Source: 2-01-FULL-49-17 sp964553025 (GTDB lineage: Bacteria; Patescibacteriota; Minisyncoccia; 2-02-FULL-40-12; GWA2-44-9). Taken from it: a stretch of 16,818 nucleotides of DNA. Where the stretch lies: assembly GCA_964553025.1 (NCBI GenBank), contig CAZKJF010000019.1:1-16818 (forward strand), read 5' to 3'. This document shows positions 5,722 to 13,013 of this stretch, piece after piece (position 1 is the stretch's first letter; every line of letters begins with the position of its first letter). A model generated the notes under the pieces. It searched no databases. It had not been told where the DNA came from and was given only the letters and a program-made list of their open reading frames with translations. A program made the position numbers and the translations under genes.

Positions 5722-6690
5722 ATGCAAGAATTTGATCTAATCATTATCGGCGGGTCGGTGGCGGCGGCCACGGCGGGGGTGTATGCGGCCCGGCGCAATT
5801 TGAATTTTAAGATCATCACCAAGGAATTTGGCGGGGAAGTGGCAACATCCGGCGAAATAGAGAACTGGCCGGGGATTCCTCACACCGACGGGCTCTCTCT
5901 GGCCGAACAGTTCAAGGCGCATTTGAGCGCTAACCGCGTGATTCCCGAGGAGGGCGTAGCGGTGGCTTCGGTCATGCGCCAAACCGACGGCCGGTTCTGC
6001 ATTTCAGTCAACAAAGACGGCGAAACAATGGCGATGGATAAAATTGCTCCCCATGAGGGCGCTCATACTTGTGATTATGTAGCTAAAGCCGTAATTATAG
6101 CAACGGGCGTCCATCCGCGCGAGCTGGGCGTGCCAGGCGAGAAGGAATTCCGCAACAAAGGCGTCACGTATTGCACTACGTGCGACGGGCCGTTGTTCGG
6201 CGGCCGAACAACGGCCGTTATCGGCGGCGGCAACTCCGCTCTTGAATCGGCTCTGATGTTGGCCGATATTGCCGCGTCGGTTACGGTTGTTAATAAAAAT
6301 CCGGAATTCAAAGGCGAGAAAATACTGATTGATAAGCTGGCGGCAAAACCGAACGTGAAAATTATTTTCAATGCGAGTACGACCGAGATTGTCGGCGGCC
6401 AATTCGTTACCGGGCTGAAATACAAAGATGCGGCCGGGGCGATTCAGGAAGTGAAAACTGACGGCGTTTTCGTCCATATCGGCATGGTTCCGAATTCATC
6501 GCTGGTCCCGCCGGAAACGACTAAAAATCAATTCGGCGAAATTATCGTTGACGGTAATTGCCAGACGAACATTCCGGGATTATTCGCGGCTGGCGATGTA
6601 ACCAACGTGCCGTTTAAGCAAATCGTAATTGCGGCAGGCCAGGGCTGCATTGCCGCTTTGTCGGCTGTTCAATATTTAAATAAGAAATAG
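5722..6690 (+). CDS. Thioredoxin-reductase-family flavoprotein, AhpF-like
   Basis: A 322-aa FAD/NAD(P)H disulfide reductase. The FAD site is LIIIGGSVAAATAGVYAAR (GGSVAA in place of GGGPAG), the redox pair C151-T-T-C154 is in YCTTCDGPLF, the nucleotide site is IGGGNSALESA (167-177) and the C-terminal FAD motif is LFAAGDVTNVPFKQ. The helix that carries HRR in NADPH-using TrxB reads VVNKNPEFKGEKI instead, and the last 130 residues follow the AhpF pattern, so NADH use is possible. It lacks AhpF's N-terminal thioredoxin-like domains, so it needs a separate redoxin, perhaps the glutaredoxin at 2986. First gene of a seven-gene block; rpiB begins 2 nt later. Confidence 0.9.
   Translation: MQEFDLIIIGGSVAAATAGVYAARRNLNFKIITKEFGGEVATSGEIENWPGIPHTDGLSLAEQFKAHLSANRVIPEEGVAVASVMRQTDGRFCISVNKDGETMAMDKIAPHEGAHTCDYVAKAVIIATGVHPRELGVPGEKEFRNKGVTYCTTCDGPLFGGRTTAVIGGGNSALESALMLADIAASVTVVNKNPEFKGEKILIDKLAAKPNVKIIFNASTTEIVGGQFVTGLKYKDAAGAIQEVKTDGVFVHIGMVPNSSLVPPETTKNQFGEIIVDGNCQTNIPGLFAAGDVTNVPFKQIVIAAGQGCIAALSAVQYLNKK
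6188..6216. repeat. Perfect 13-bp inverted repeat inside the reductase gene
   Basis: 6188-6200 pairs with 6204-6216 with spacer CGG; the arm is GGCCGTTGTTCGG. It directly follows the redox CTTC codons and encodes GPLFGGRTTAV, a conserved stretch, so the repeat coexists with family-typical protein sequence. Confidence 0.85.
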
Positions 6691-6692
6691 AT

Positions 6693-7136
6693 ATGATATT
6701 TATCGGCGCCGACCACCGCGGCTTCAAATTAAAAGAGGTCCTAAAAGATTATTTTGATGAGATGGGGATCGAGTATGAAGATATGGGCGCGTTCGAGTAC
6801 GACGAAACGGATGATTTTCCGCAATTCGCCAAGAGCGTAGCTGAACAGATTCATGAGCCTGACGATCGCGGAATCGTCATCTGCGGTTCGGGCGTCGGCG
6901 TGGACGAAGTAGCCAATAAAATTCCCGGTATTCGCGCGGGATTAGCTATGAATCGCGAGCAGATCAAAGCCGCTCGGCACGATGATGACATCAATATCCT
7001 GGCCCTGGCAGCAGATTTTACTTCTGAAGAAGATGCTAAGGCGATTGTTAAAGTATTTCTGGGAACGGACTTTTCCGGCGAGGAGCGGCATAAGCGTCGT
7101 ATCAACCAAATCGAGGATATGGATGATTTTCTATGA
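6693..7136 (+). CDS. rpiB: Ribose-5-phosphate isomerase B
   Basis: A 147-aa RpiB/LacAB-family enzyme interconverting ribose 5-phosphate and ribulose 5-phosphate. Visible motifs: GADHRGFKLK (D7, H8), DDFPQFA, ICGSGVGVDEVANKIPGIRA with C64 at the catalytic cysteine of E. coli-type enzymes, and RHDDDINILAL (H96). The usual CGTG is CGSG here. It is 2 nt after the reductase gene and overlaps the next gene by 4 nt (ATGA), so translation is probably coupled. Its TGA stop shows that UGA is a stop codon in this organism. An allose-6-phosphate or other sugar isomerase role cannot be excluded. Confidence 0.93.
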   Translation: MIFIGADHRGFKLKEVLKDYFDEMGIEYEDMGAFEYDETDDFPQFAKSVAEQIHEPDDRGIVICGSGVGVDEVANKIPGIRAGLAMNREQIKAARHDDDINILALAADFTSEEDAKAIVKVFLGTDFSGEERHKRRINQIEDMDDFL

Positions 7137-8773
7137 TGAACGTCGAAAATCTTAAAAAAGTAATTCTGGGCGACGTGGTAACCAATGAAGACGACATCGC
7201 GGCGCATAGCCGCGATGCGAGTATTTTTCAGGTTCGACCCGAGGTTGTCGTATATCCCAAAGACAGCGCTGATATTCAGCACCTCGTTCGGTGGGCTAAA
7301 GCCGAAAAAGCGGCCGACCCAAGCATTTCGATTACCGCACGATCGGCGGGAACCGACATGTCCGGCGGGCCGCTCAATGAGTCGATTATCGTTGATTGTA
7401 CGCGGTATTTGAATCATATCAAAGAAGTCGGCGACGGCTTCGCCGTCGCCGAACCCGGCGTCTATTATCGGGATTTTGAAAAGGAAACGCTCAAAAAAGG
7501 ATTACTGCTCCCGTCCTATCCCGCCTCACGCAGCATTGCTGCGCTCGGCGGAATTGTTTCCAACAACTCTGGCGGTGAAAAATCTTTGGCCTACGGCAAG
7601 ACGGAACGCTATGTCCGCGAGCTGAATGTCGTCTTATCGGATGGCAACGAATACGCATTCGGTCCGCTTACCCTCGCTGGCCTTGAAGAAAAAAAAACCA
7701 AGCAAAATTTCGAAGGCCAAATCTATCGCGCGATGTACGAGCTGATCGAATCGAATTATGATCTGATTCAACGCTCTAAGCCTGATGTTTCCAAAAATTC
7801 GGCGGGCTACTATCTCTGGAACGTCTGGGATCGCAAAAATTTCGACCTGACAAAGCTGTTTGTCGGTTCGCAGGGTACGCTTGGCGTCGTTACCAAGATG
7901 AAACTCGGCCTGGTGCGGCCCAAGCCGTTTTCAAAATTGCTGATTTTGTTTTTGCGCGATCTGGCACCGCTGGGGGAGATCGTGAACGCAATCGGCGCGT
8001 ACAAACCGGAGAGCATGGAGTCTTTCGACGATCATACTATGACCATCGCGCTTCAATTTTTGCCGCAGCTTTTGAAACAGATGAAAGGGAATATTTTTTC
8101 GCTGGCCTGGAAATTTTTACCCGAGGCGTTTATGGCTTTGACGGGCGGGATGCCGAAACTGATTCTGATCACGGAATTTACTGGCGACAGCGAAGCGGAA
8201 ATCGCCGACGTTGCGCATCGCTGCGAAGCGGAAATCCGCCGCCGCTTCAATTTGAAAACCCATATCGCCCGGGATGCCGACGAAGCCGAAAAATATTGGG
8301 TTGTCCGCCGGGAAAGTTTTAATCTGTTGCGCAAACATTCCGGCAACAAGCATACGGCGCCATTTATTGACGACATTATCGTTCATCCGAATCAGCTGTC
8401 GCAATTCATTCCGGAGTTAAATAATCTCATTGCCCGGTATAAAGGACTGACGTATACGATCGCCGGTCATGCCGGAGACGCCAATTTCCATATTATTCCG
8501 CTGATGGATTTCCATGATCCTGCCAATCGCGCGGCTATTCCGGAACTTTCCGAGAAGGTCTACAAATTGGTAGCGAGTCTGCACGGCTCGATTACCGCCG
8601 AGCATAACGATGGCTTGATTCGGACGCCGTATTTGCCGGTGATGTATTCGCCGGAGATGATCGCATTATTCGAGAGAACGAAAGAAATCTTTGATCCGTT
8701 GAACCTCTTTAATCCTGGCAAGAAAGTCCATGGTTCCAAAGAATATATGATGAGCCATATCGTAAAAGAATAA
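7133..8773 (+). CDS. GlcD-like FAD-linked 2-hydroxyacid dehydrogenase
   Basis: 546 aa of the FAD-binding PCMH (vanillyl-alcohol oxidase) superfamily. The FAD PP-loop segment is TARSAGTDMSGGPL (68-81) and the second is GGIVSNNSGGEKSLAYG (139-155). The C-terminal domain has AGHAGDANFH (about 444-453), the divalent-metal motif of glycolate, D-lactate and D-2-hydroxyglutarate dehydrogenases, and AEHNDGLIRTPYL. It would oxidise a D-2-hydroxyacid to a 2-oxoacid; substrate and electron acceptor are not evident. No Fe-S domain or GlcE/GlcF partner is adjacent. It overlaps rpiB by 4 nt; ATG 7133 and 7136 are both possible. Two perfect hairpins lie within it (7195-7217 and 7428-7452). Confidence 0.9.
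   Translation: MMNVENLKKVILGDVVTNEDDIAAHSRDASIFQVRPEVVVYPKDSADIQHLVRWAKAEKAADPSISITARSAGTDMSGGPLNESIIVDCTRYLNHIKEVGDGFAVAEPGVYYRDFEKETLKKGLLLPSYPASRSIAALGGIVSNNSGGEKSLAYGKTERYVRELNVVLSDGNEYAFGPLTLAGLEEKKTKQNFEGQIYRAMYELIESNYDLIQRSKPDVSKNSAGYYLWNVWDRKNFDLTKLFVGSQGTLGVVTKMKLGLVRPKPFSKLLILFLRDLAPLGEIVNAIGAYKPESMESFDDHTMTIALQFLPQLLKQMKGNIFSLAWKFLPEAFMALTGGMPKLILITEFTGDSEAEIADVAHRCEAEIRRRFNLKTHIARDADEAEKYWVVRRESFNLLRKHSGNKHTAPFIDDIIVHPNQLSQFIPELNNLIARYKGLTYTIAGHAGDANFHIIPLMDFHDPANRAAIPELSEKVYKLVASLHGSITAEHNDGLIRTPYLPVMYSPEMIALFERTKEIFDPLNLFNPGKKVHGSKEYMMSHIVKE
7428..7452. repeat. Perfect 11-bp inverted repeat inside the GlcD-like gene
   Basis: 7428-7438 pairs with 7442-7452 with spacer TTC; the arm is TCGGCGACGGC. 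It encodes VGDGFAVAE in the FAD-binding domain. A related 9-bp repeat with a 5-nt spacer is at 7195-7217 in the same gene. Confidence 0.8.
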
Positions 8774-8787
8774 CTTGCAAAAATTTT

Positions 8788-9417
8788 ATGGATATTATTC
8801 CCGCGATACTCGCAAAAAACACCGAAGAACTGATCGAACTTCAGAAAAAAATCGGCGCGGCTGCCTCACTGATTCAGGTTGATGTCGCTGACGGAAAGTT
8901 TGTCCCTTCGGTCACGGTTGGCCTCGAAGAAGTTCAGCGCATTCTGGGCTCATACCAGCTGCAGATTCATTTGATGGTTCAAAATCCCGAAGATATTATC
9001 TCGTTTTGGGCGGCGGAGGCGAATGTAGAAAGCGTGATTGTGCATGTTGAGGCGTCGGAAAACGTGGAGCGGGCGATCGGCCTTATTAAATCGGCGGGCA
9101 AATCGGTGGGCGTGGCAATTAACCCGGGTACTGATGCCGCACGATTGGACAACTTGCTTGGCATGGCAGACTTTGTGCAATTCATGACTGTAGAACCGGG
9201 CGCGTACGGTAGTCCGTTTGTAGCGTCAAGCATCGGGCGGATTTCCGCATTTCATGCCGCTCATCCCGATCTTCTTATTCAGGCCGATGGAGCCGTCTCG
9301 CCAGAAAATATTGCCCAACTCCGCGCGGCCGGAGTTCGTCACTTCGCTGTCGGGAGTTTTCTGGTTACATCCAAAAATGTGGGTAAAGCGATTGCCGAAT
9401 TGCAGGCAAAGCTTTAG
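8788..9417 (+). CDS. rpe: Ribulose-phosphate 3-epimerase-like protein
   Basis: A 209-aa TIM barrel matching Rpe along its length: PAILAKN, QVDVADGKFVP, IHLMVQNPE, VAINPGT, VQFMTVEPGAYGSPF and IQADGAV. Rpe links ribulose 5-phosphate and xylulose 5-phosphate. The two catalytic aspartates (D32 and D167) and H61 are kept, but the first metal-ligand His of HxDxMDG is Gln (Q30), the Met of MDG is Ala34, and the Ser of PSIL is Ala6. Metal binding may therefore differ, or the substrate may be another ketose phosphate. It follows the GlcD-like gene by 14 nt and precedes the kinase by 11 nt, with rpiB two genes upstream, which supports a pentose phosphate role. Confidence 0.85.
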   Translation: MDIIPAILAKNTEELIELQKKIGAAASLIQVDVADGKFVPSVTVGLEEVQRILGSYQLQIHLMVQNPEDIISFWAAEANVESVIVHVEASENVERAIGLIKSAGKSVGVAINPGTDAARLDNLLGMADFVQFMTVEPGAYGSPFVASSIGRISAFHAAHPDLLIQADGAVSPENIAQLRAAGVRHFAVGSFLVTSKNVGKAIAELQAKL

Positions 9418-9428
9418 GATACAGATAC

Positions 9429-10409
9429 ATGAACGAATTTGATATTGTTACGATCGGTTCAGCCACGCGCGACGTTTTTTTAAGCGATTTCGGCGGGGTG
9501 CGCATCGAAGATCCGCAATTTCCGACCGGCGAAGCGCTGGCACTTGGCTTCGGATCGAAATTGGAAGTCAAAAAAATAGTTTTGACTACGGGCGGCGGAG
9601 GCACCAACGCCGCTGTCACGTTTGCCCGTCAGGGATTTCAAACTGCATGCATCGGCGTGCTGGGCAAAGATTCCAACAGCATGGCGGTTCTGGACGAATT
9701 GTCCCGCGAAGGCGTGGCGACGGATTTTTTTCAGCGCCACGACGATGACGTGACGGCATATTCGGTTATTCTCGTGGACGGAAGCGGCGAACGAACCATC
9801 CTGTCGTATAAGGGCGAAGGCCAGCATTTTGAAGCGGCGGCAATTCCGTTTGACCGGATTGCCGCAAAATGGGTTTTTTTGGACAGTATGGGCGGCCATT
9901 ATGATTTATTGATGGAAGCCGTCGCCTGGGCCCAAAAAAACGGCATTAAAATCGCAACGAATCCCGGAGGCAAAGAATTGGCCCACGGCTTGGAGAAGCT
10001 GCGGCCGCTCCTGGAAAATGCGGCTATTGTGAGCATGAATCAGGAAGAAGCCGGCCAGCTGTTGAACATTGATTTTAAAGACAAGGGCGCGATTTTCAAA
10101 AAAATGGATGAGATCGTGAAAGGCGTGTTCGTGATGACCAACGGCCATGAAGGCGTCAGCGTCTCGGACGGTACCGCTATCTACTCGGCCGGCGTGCCTG
10201 ATTCTCCGGTTGTCGAACGAACGGGCGCCGGCGACGCGTTTGCGTCCGGCTTTACCGCCGAGTACATCCGATCCGGGGATATCGCCAAGGCCATCCAGCT
10301 AGGCACGGCAAATGCTTCGTCCGTCGTTGCTCAATTCGGCGGTAAAGCCGGCATTCTCAAAGCCGGCGACATGGGTTCGTGGCCCCTCGTTGAAGTTTCA
10401 AAGAAATAA
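9429..10409 (+). CDS. PfkB-family sugar kinase
   Basis: A 326-aa ribokinase-fold kinase. The N-terminal PfkB signature is TTGGGGTNAAVTFARQG (about 53-69) and the C-terminal one VVERTGAGDAFASGF, with catalytic base D269 and the anion hole GAGD. Length is normal for the family. The substrate cannot be read from sequence; ribose, fructose, fructose 6-phosphate and other sugars are all used by family members. Its place between an epimerase and class II aldolase suggests a phosphosugar that feeds the aldolase. It ends 1 nt before the unknown gene at 10411. Confidence 0.9.
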   Translation: MNEFDIVTIGSATRDVFLSDFGGVRIEDPQFPTGEALALGFGSKLEVKKIVLTTGGGGTNAAVTFARQGFQTACIGVLGKDSNSMAVLDELSREGVATDFFQRHDDDVTAYSVILVDGSGERTILSYKGEGQHFEAAAIPFDRIAAKWVFLDSMGGHYDLLMEAVAWAQKNGIKIATNPGGKELAHGLEKLRPLLENAAIVSMNQEEAGQLLNIDFKDKGAIFKKMDEIVKGVFVMTNGHEGVSVSDGTAIYSAGVPDSPVVERTGAGDAFASGFTAEYIRSGDIAKAIQLGTANASSVVAQFGGKAGILKAGDMGSWPLVEVSKK

Positions 10410-10410
10410 C

Positions 10411-11667
10411 ATGACGGATTACTACCAAAAACTGGGCCGGATTCTGGGTACAACCGGCAATAAGATTGTTGATGTGGATGCGCGAATGACGGAAGCCAGC
10501 GGCAAGCAGGGCATTATTGAAGAAATCGGGCAATCCGCTGACGCGGCCGTTGAGCATGCGCTGGCTGATTTGGGCCTGACGCGGGAATCTTCGGCCGAAA
10601 GCGTCTATAACGCGCTGGCGGCAAAGCTTCTGGCGATCGATCAGAAGCTCTTCGCCTTTCTCGGCAAGCCGGATTTATCAAAAATGTCCGAGGATCCCGG
10701 CAAGCTCGCTCAATTGTCTCTTCAGGTTTTTACGCCGCCGAAGGGATTTTTCATCAAAAAAGAAAAAGTCGCCGAGCTGCTTGAAAAAATGCCGCCCCAA
10801 AGCTTGCTGGATCATTTCGGCTACGGATCGGTGAGCGAGTTGCTCGCCAAAGAAGGGTTTGCATCGGTAGTTGCCGCGCTGCGATTTACCCAGACAACCC
10901 AATGGATGCACCAGTTTTTCGATGTGGCATATGATAATCTCACGGCAGCTGATTTTGAAGATCGGGAAGTGGAGATTAAGATTCTCCATACCAAATGGCT
11001 TGATATCGCTCAGAAATTCATCGGTAAAAAATTCCATAATGTCAGCCATCTCAAAGAATACGGCATTATTTTTATCAGTCCCGAGGATATTTCGACGCCG
11101 GGCGAAACGCTGCGCACGTTCTTACTTCTGATGCACTATCTCCACGAAGTGCCGTTCTACAGCGGTTTATTCAGAACATATGTCCGGGACGCTGATTTTG
11201 TATCCAAGCTGCAATCGTTGCTGCGCGGCGATGTGCCGGAAGATGCGGCGCCTTCGGCGCCGCATCTGGCCTGGCGCATCGTCCAGCGCTACCTGGCTAA
11301 AGACGACCTGCTTGATCCGCGCCTCGCCGAGCATCATGTTGATCCCGAAGCCGAACACTGGCGCCTGGTGCAAAGCGAGTTTCCCAAAGTTGCCGCATTG
11401 ATGGGCGATACCGAAAAGTTTAATATTAGTTATTGGACGGGCTTGGACTGGGTCGGCGATTATTTCAAAAATCAGGCCGGCCAGGATGTTTTGGTAAGCT
11501 TCGACATTGTGGATCTGGTTATGTCAGCCGTCAAAAAAGGCGAAGTTAAATATTTGTACCACCAGCAGGAAGCGCTGTGGAATGCGATTTTCGCTGCATA
11601 TATGGGCCGGGATCAATTGAACAAGCTGACCGAAGAAAATATTATCGCCGGCTTTATTCTCCTATGA
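10411..11667 (+). CDS. Unknown 418-aa helical protein of the carbon operon
   Basis: Not recognised. A soluble protein with no signal peptide or membrane segment, largely predicted helical, acidic in the N-terminal third. Noticeable blocks are HTKWLDIAQKFIGKKFHNVS, KEYGIIFISPEDIS and the C-terminal YLYHQQEALWNAIFAAYMGR. No nucleotide-binding loop or clustered Cys/His site is visible. The start is the ATG 1 nt after the kinase stop; a longer frame from 10312 only reads through the kinase gene. It overlaps the aldolase start by 4 nt (ATGA). Tight coupling to kinase and aldolase suggests a metabolic or scaffold role. A perfect hairpin (11241-11267) encodes its loop-like DAAPSAPH segment. The stop is TGA. 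Confidence 0.85.
   Translation: MTDYYQKLGRILGTTGNKIVDVDARMTEASGKQGIIEEIGQSADAAVEHALADLGLTRESSAESVYNALAAKLLAIDQKLFAFLGKPDLSKMSEDPGKLAQLSLQVFTPPKGFFIKKEKVAELLEKMPPQSLLDHFGYGSVSELLAKEGFASVVAALRFTQTTQWMHQFFDVAYDNLTAADFEDREVEIKILHTKWLDIAQKFIGKKFHNVSHLKEYGIIFISPEDISTPGETLRTFLLLMHYLHEVPFYSGLFRTYVRDADFVSKLQSLLRGDVPEDAAPSAPHLAWRIVQRYLAKDDLLDPRLAEHHVDPEAEHWRLVQSEFPKVAALMGDTEKFNISYWTGLDWVGDYFKNQAGQDVLVSFDIVDLVMSAVKKGEVKYLYHQQEALWNAIFAAYMGRDQLNKLTEENIIAGFILL
11241..11267. repeat. Perfect 12-bp inverted repeat inside the unknown gene
   Basis: 11241-11252 pairs with 11256-11267 with spacer TTC; the arm is AGATGCGGCGCC. It encodes EDAAPSAPHL, probably a surface loop. No T-run follows on either strand. Confidence 0.85.
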
Positions 11668-12515
11668 ACTTAGATTCTTACTTGCAGCAGGCGCGGGAGC
11701 GGAAACAGGCCATCGGTCATTTTAATTTTGCGACCGAGGACGTGCTCAAAGCTGTCGTTGCGGCGGCAAAAGAAGCAGGCAGCGGAGCCGTGATGGTTGG
11801 CACCTCCGAAGGCGAAGCTGGTTTTATCGGCATCAAGGAAGCCGTGGCGTTGGTTCGAACGATTCGTGAGGGCATGGATTTCCCGGTATTTCTGAACGCC
11901 GACCATTTCAAATCGTTTGAAAAATGCAAAGAGGCGATTGATGCCGGTTACGATTCGGTGATTATCGACGCCTCTAAGCTTCCGATCGAAGAAAATATCG
12001 CTCTCGCCAAACAAGTCGTTGGCTATGCCCGCTCGGTTAATCCCGCGATTTCGGTCGAAGGAGAATTGGGATATTTGAAAGGTTCTTCTGAAGTTCAGAC
12101 CAAGATTGAGATCAGTCCCGCCGACTACTCAAAACCGGAAGAGGTAGCTGATTTTGTCGCTCGAACCGGCGTGGATCGGATGGCAGTCGTGTTCGGCAAT
12201 ATCCACGGCATCGTTACCGACCAGGAAGAGAAACTGGACGTCGAACATTTCAAAAAGATCGTAGCCGCCGCTCCGGCACCGTACTATGTTTTGCATGGCG
12301 CGTCTGGACTGAAAGATGGCGACGTCCATGCCGCTATTCAGGCCGGCGTCGCCAATGTCCATTTCAATACTGAACTGCGCGTGGCTTATCAGCATGAATT
12401 GGCCAAGCAGCTCGCCGAGCATCCGAACGAAACAACGCCGTACAAATATCTGGCGCCCGCGGCCGAAGAAGTCAAAAAGCTGGTTCTCCAGAAACTTGCT
12501 TTGTTTCAAAAATAG
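11664..12515 (+). CDS. fba: Class II fructose-bisphosphate aldolase
   Basis: 283 aa. This zinc enzyme cleaves fructose 1,6-bisphosphate to DHAP and glyceraldehyde 3-phosphate, and family members also act on sedoheptulose or tagatose bisphosphate. Catalytic D80 and zinc ligand H81 are in LNADHF (HxDH is more usual), E134 in VEGELGYL, H181 in FGNIHGIV and H211 in VLHGASGL; the phosphate site includes NVHFNTELR. The ATG at 11664 overlaps the previous stop (ATGA). A longer frame from 11577 is only read-through of the upstream gene. It is the last gene of the block; no terminator is seen before the next promoter. Confidence 0.92.
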   Translation: MNLDSYLQQARERKQAIGHFNFATEDVLKAVVAAAKEAGSGAVMVGTSEGEAGFIGIKEAVALVRTIREGMDFPVFLNADHFKSFEKCKEAIDAGYDSVIIDASKLPIEENIALAKQVVGYARSVNPAISVEGELGYLKGSSEVQTKIEISPADYSKPEEVADFVARTGVDRMAVVFGNIHGIVTDQEEKLDVEHFKKIVAAAPAPYYVLHGASGLKDGDVHAAIQAGVANVHFNTELRVAYQHELAKQLAEHPNETTPYKYLAPAAEEVKKLVLQKLALFQK

Positions 12516-12523
12516 GGTATAGT
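12496..12523 (+). promoter_or_regulatory. Candidate promoter of the 133-aa membrane gene
   Basis: TTGCTT (12496-12501), a 16-nt spacer and TATAGT (12518-12523), overlapping the last codons of fba. Transcription would start near 12530, only about 8 nt before the ATG at 12538. Confidence 0.5.
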
Positions 12524-12537
12524 ACAGGCTAGTTCCT

Positions 12538-12939
12538 ATGACACTTCGCATGATCGGAGACGTGTTGCTGCTCGGCTGTGGAGTAACTTCTTTTTTCGTG
12601 ACGTGCTTGTTTCTCCGAATCTTTTCGCTGTTATTTCAGCGGTATCATTATCGAAAAGAAAACAGGACTCTCATATCTCGGCGATTACAGCTTGCTGATG
12701 ATTTTTGGAAAGATACTTGGTATCTCTTGGTACAGGTATCTAGCATATGCATATGCAGTATGTTCTATTTCGCTTGGCTGGCCTTTCTGTTGACGATTCC
12801 GGCCCACGAATTCGCTATCTTTTCAATCGGCGCGGCGATAATTGTAAGCAACTGCCTTTTTATGGTAAGCGTTTGGTTTTTCCCTATTGTTTCAAACTTT
12901 CTCGGTCTTACTGACATTAAGATATCGGTCTCCAAATGA
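12538..12939 (+). CDS. Three-helix membrane protein, unknown function
   Basis: 133 aa with three hydrophobic segments (about 7-33, 61-86 and 90-118). A basic cytoplasmic-type loop (RYHYRKENRTLISRR) follows the first segment. It is comparatively rich in Cys and aromatic residues. No family recognised. G+C by hand count is about 43%, below the neighbouring genes at about 50-55%, so it may be a recent arrival or under weaker selection. It has its own candidate promoter and a terminator 9 nt after the TGA stop. No Shine-Dalgarno. Confidence 0.75.
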   Translation: MTLRMIGDVLLLGCGVTSFFVTCLFLRIFSLLFQRYHYRKENRTLISRRLQLADDFWKDTWYLLVQVSSICICSMFYFAWLAFLLTIPAHEFAIFSIGAAIIVSNCLFMVSVWFFPIVSNFLGLTDIKISVSK

Positions 12940-12948
12940 CCAAATCAG

Positions 12949-12975
12949 AAGGCGCCGACAGGCGCCTTTGCATTT
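12949..12975 (+). terminator. Intrinsic terminator after the membrane gene
   Basis: A perfect 8-bp stem AAGGCGCC/GGCGCCTT (12949-12956 with 12961-12968), loop GACA, followed by TTGCATTTT. The T-rich tail overlaps the candidate -35 box of the next promoter. Confidence 0.8.
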
Positions 12976-12996
12976 TGAAATCTTTTGTGCTATGAT
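12968..12996 (+). promoter_or_regulatory. Promoter of the L25 gene
   Basis: TTGCAT (12968-12973), a 17-nt spacer and TATGAT (12991-12996). The predicted start near 13003 leaves a leader of about 11 nt without a Shine-Dalgarno and with CTTTATT just before the ATG. The arrangement TATGATAG…CTTTATT recurs before rpsB. Confidence 0.6.
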
Positions 12997-13013
12997 AGTG
13001 AAGCTTTATTATT

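Noticed and set aside
5686..5727. TTG start for the PMT-like gene at 5727
   Set aside because: It overlaps the divergent reductase start; the ATG at 5685 precedes a typical first membrane helix.
8190..8236. Direct repeat GCGAAGCGGAAATC at 8190-8203 and 8223-8236
   Set aside because: The spacing is 33 nt (11 codons) and the repeat encodes a repeated CEAEI/SEAEI helix in the GlcD-like protein, so protein sequence explains it.
10312..10410. Longer N-terminus for the 418-aa protein
   Set aside because: The added 33 residues lie inside the PfkB gene in another frame; the ATG at 10411 sits 1 nt after the kinase stop.
11577..11663. Longer N-terminus for the aldolase
   Set aside because: It only reads through the upstream gene; the ATGA overlap at 11664 and the family-like start MNLDSYL support the shorter form.
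7134..12939. Recoding of UGA (genetic code 25)
   Set aside because: TGA ends rpiB, the 418-aa gene and the 133-aa membrane gene at sensible places with the next start overlapping or a terminator following.
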